A stretch of DNA of 64,000 nucleotides from Desulfogranum marinum (GTDB lineage: Bacteria; Desulfobacterota; Desulfobulbia; Desulfobulbales; Desulfobulbaceae): contig NZ_JAFFQD010000003.1 in NCBI RefSeq assembly GCF_016918565.1, positions 1-64,000 of the forward strand. Reading direction: 5' to 3'. Made by a program: the position numbers and the translations under genes. Each line of letters begins with the position of its first letter. Positions within the stretch are counted from its first letter, which is position 1. Positions 62,681 through 64,000 of the stretch are shown here, one piece after another. The notes beneath the pieces were generated by a model. It searched no databases. It saw only the letters and a program-made list of their open reading frames with translations, and was not told the DNA's origin.

Positions 62681-64000
62681 ATGACCACCAACGTAAAAAT
62701 CACCCCAATGCTCCGCCAATACCTGGAAATTAAAGAAGCATACGATGACGCCATCCTTTTTTACAGGATGGGTGATTTTTATGAAATGTTCTTTGACGAT
62801 GCAGTCACAGCTTCCAAGATTCTTGGTATTACCCTTACCTCAAGAAGCCATAAAGACGAAGCCAACAAAGTACCTATGTGCGGTATTCCTTTTCATGCCC
62901 TGACAGGTTATCTCGGCAAAATGATAAAATCGGGACACCGAGTAGCTATCTGCGAACAGGTTGAAGACCCGAAACAAACCAAGGGGATTGTTAAAAGAGA
63001 AGTGGTCCGTGTTGTTTCACCTGGTGTCACAACAGATGAACAAATTCTTGATGAAAAAACAAATTGCTATGTCTGCGCCTTAACCACCCCAAAGAAACAG
63101 GGAGGAAAACACATCGTCGGCCTGAGCTTTCTTGATGCTTCCACAGGCGAATTCCTTGTCACAGAACTTCCTTTCAATGCTGATGATGCAACGGAACTTA
63201 TCGACATCATGACCCGCATTAGCCCGGCGGAGTTACTCCTCAATGAAAAAGAAAGTGAACTCCAGCAAGCTCTTGCCAAAGTGGTTGGAGAGGCCCTCGG
63301 TGATATCTGCATGACTCTTCGTCCTGACTTCCACTTTATAAAAGATACCGCCCAGACAACTTTACTCGAACATTTTCACACCACCAACCTTGCAGGCTTT
63401 GGATGTGAAAACTTCTCATATGGTATCTGCGCTGCCGGAGCTCTCCTTAACTACATCCAAGACACCCAAAAATCTGCGCTTAATCACATTCAGCAAATCA
63501 AACCGCTCAACCAATCCGGCTTCTTAACCATTGATGACTCCTCCCGCCGCAACCTGGAACTTACGGAAACCATTGTTGGCGGTAAACGTGAAGGTTCCCT
63601 GCTGGCAGTCCTGGACTTTACAGCTACACCGATGGGGGCGAGACTGCTCAGAAAACGCCTCCTTTTTCCACTGCAGGATAAAGCCTCTATTGAACGCCGA
63701 CTTGATGCAGTTGAAGAACTTATTGAATCGCCGGATTCAAGAAAAAACCTGCAACAGTGTCTTTCCTCAGTCTATGACCTGGAACGTCTCTGCAGCCGGC
63801 TGGTCCTTGGCCAAGGCAATGCCAGGGACATGGCTGCATTAAAAATTTCCCTAGCTCAATTACCCCTGCTACGACAATCAATTCAAACCTGCTCCTCCCT
63901 CCTCTTCAACAACATTCACAGCCAGTTGGACGAACTTGCCGAGCTACACGATCTCATTGACAGCAGCATTCGCGATGATGCTCCCATAAGTCTTCGAGAA
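62681..64000 (+). CDS. mutS: DNA mismatch repair protein MutS (5' part)
   Basis: The first 440 codons are in the window; the gene runs off its end. The N-terminal mismatch-recognition domain has ILFYRMGDFYEMFFDDA with the Phe-x-Glu pair that wedges into mismatches. VPMCGIPFHAL, GHRVAICEQVEDP and REVVRVVSPG follow, then the connector and core domains (LTIDDSSRRNLELTET, MGARLLRKRL). The ATPase domain lies beyond the edge. The start is the first ATG after the HIT gene. Confidence 0.96.
   Translation, partial: MTTNVKITPMLRQYLEIKEAYDDAILFYRMGDFYEMFFDDAVTASKILGITLTSRSHKDEANKVPMCGIPFHALTGYLGKMIKSGHRVAICEQVEDPKQTKGIVKREVVRVVSPGVTTDEQILDEKTNCYVCALTTPKKQGGKHIVGLSFLDASTGEFLVTELPFNADDATELIDIMTRISPAELLLNEKESELQQALAKVVGEALGDICMTLRPDFHFIKDTAQTTLLEHFHTTNLAGFGCENFSYGICAAGALLNYIQDTQKSALNHIQQIKPLNQSGFLTIDDSSRRNLELTETIVGGKREGSLLAVLDFTATPMGARLLRKRLLFPLQDKASIERRLDAVEELIESPDSRKNLQQCLSSVYDLERLCSRLVLGQGNARDMAALKISLAQLPLLRQSIQTCSSLLFNNIHSQLDELAELHDLIDSSIRDDAPISLRE

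Overview
This window looks like a chromosomal segment of a sulfate-reducing or sulfur-disproportionating member of the Desulfobacterota, probably Desulfobulbales (Desulfobulbus/Desulfocapsa/Desulfotalea relatives). The strongest clue is a complete DsrC with both C-terminal redox cysteines. Supporting clues are a sirohaem/haem gene set with a Ccs-type cytochrome c assembly protein, a rubredoxin coupled to a cobalamin-dependent methionine synthase, and 5S rRNA and protein sequences of proteobacterial type. This assignment is inferred from gene content, not from a database search. No phage, insertion sequence, CRISPR array or tRNA was recognised. The window is mostly housekeeping genes with a few unusual domain architectures.

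Layout. 0-5 kb: the end of an rRNA operon (5S plus terminator), an RluA-type pseudouridine synthase, a lone B12/radical-SAM enzyme and a membrane-anchored trypsin-like protease. 4.6-8.1 kb: a split methionine synthase (homocysteine domain, then the pterin/B12/activation protein) translationally coupled to a small rubredoxin. 8.8-13.2 kb: a cysteine-poor IscA-like protein, an unknown gene divergent from a WYL regulator, a truncated GlmU and a stand-alone AICAR transformylase. 13.5-19.5 kb: a minus-strand run with a Gfo/Idh/MocA oxidoreductase, an unknown protein, hemA, ccsB/hemX, the sirohaem synthase dehydrogenase, a methyltransferase and uppP. 19.5-30.2 kb: envelope and fold-helper genes (thioredoxin-like, SurA-like, RodZ-like, PpiD-like), recO and a very large SNF2 ATPase. 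30.4-36.8 kb: dsrC, a zinc-ribbon protein, acylphosphatase, ligA, a tautomerase, a Cache-GGDEF cyclase and a small Cache protein. 36.9-41.0 kb: cmoA-cmoB, a SLOG-like protein, and an M23 peptidase followed by a bactofilin. 41.0-45.9 kb: the conserved rpmH-rnpA-yidD-yidC-jag-mnmE block. 46.1-53.2 kb: a methyltransferase, trkA/trkH, mnmG, lgt and an HU-type protein. 53.4-55.5 kb: a NarL-type regulator behind a gene that fuses endonuclease III to exonuclease III. 55.7-60.0 kb: an exopolysaccharide control trio (GNVR/Wzz, ExeA-like ATPase, BY-kinase) divergent from a PPP-type phosphatase. 60.0-64.0 kb: epmA-efp, a YfcE-like phosphoesterase, a HIT protein and the first 440 codons of mutS.

How the genes work together. 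Several pairs form recognisable functional units: MetH halves plus rubredoxin (methyl transfer and possibly reductive reactivation); precorrin-2 dehydrogenase, HemA and CcsB (tetrapyrrole supply and cytochrome c maturation); CmoA/CmoB and MnmE/MnmG (tRNA wobble uridine modification); EpmA/EF-P (translation of polyproline stretches); RnpA/YidD/YidC/Jag (RNase P and membrane insertion); M23/bactofilin (cell shape); TrkA/TrkH (potassium uptake). The most unusual items are the Nth-Xth fusion, a trypsin-like protease with a coiled coil inserted between its catalytic His and Asp, the MetH-rubredoxin coupling, and a GlmU-like protein without its acetyltransferase active site.
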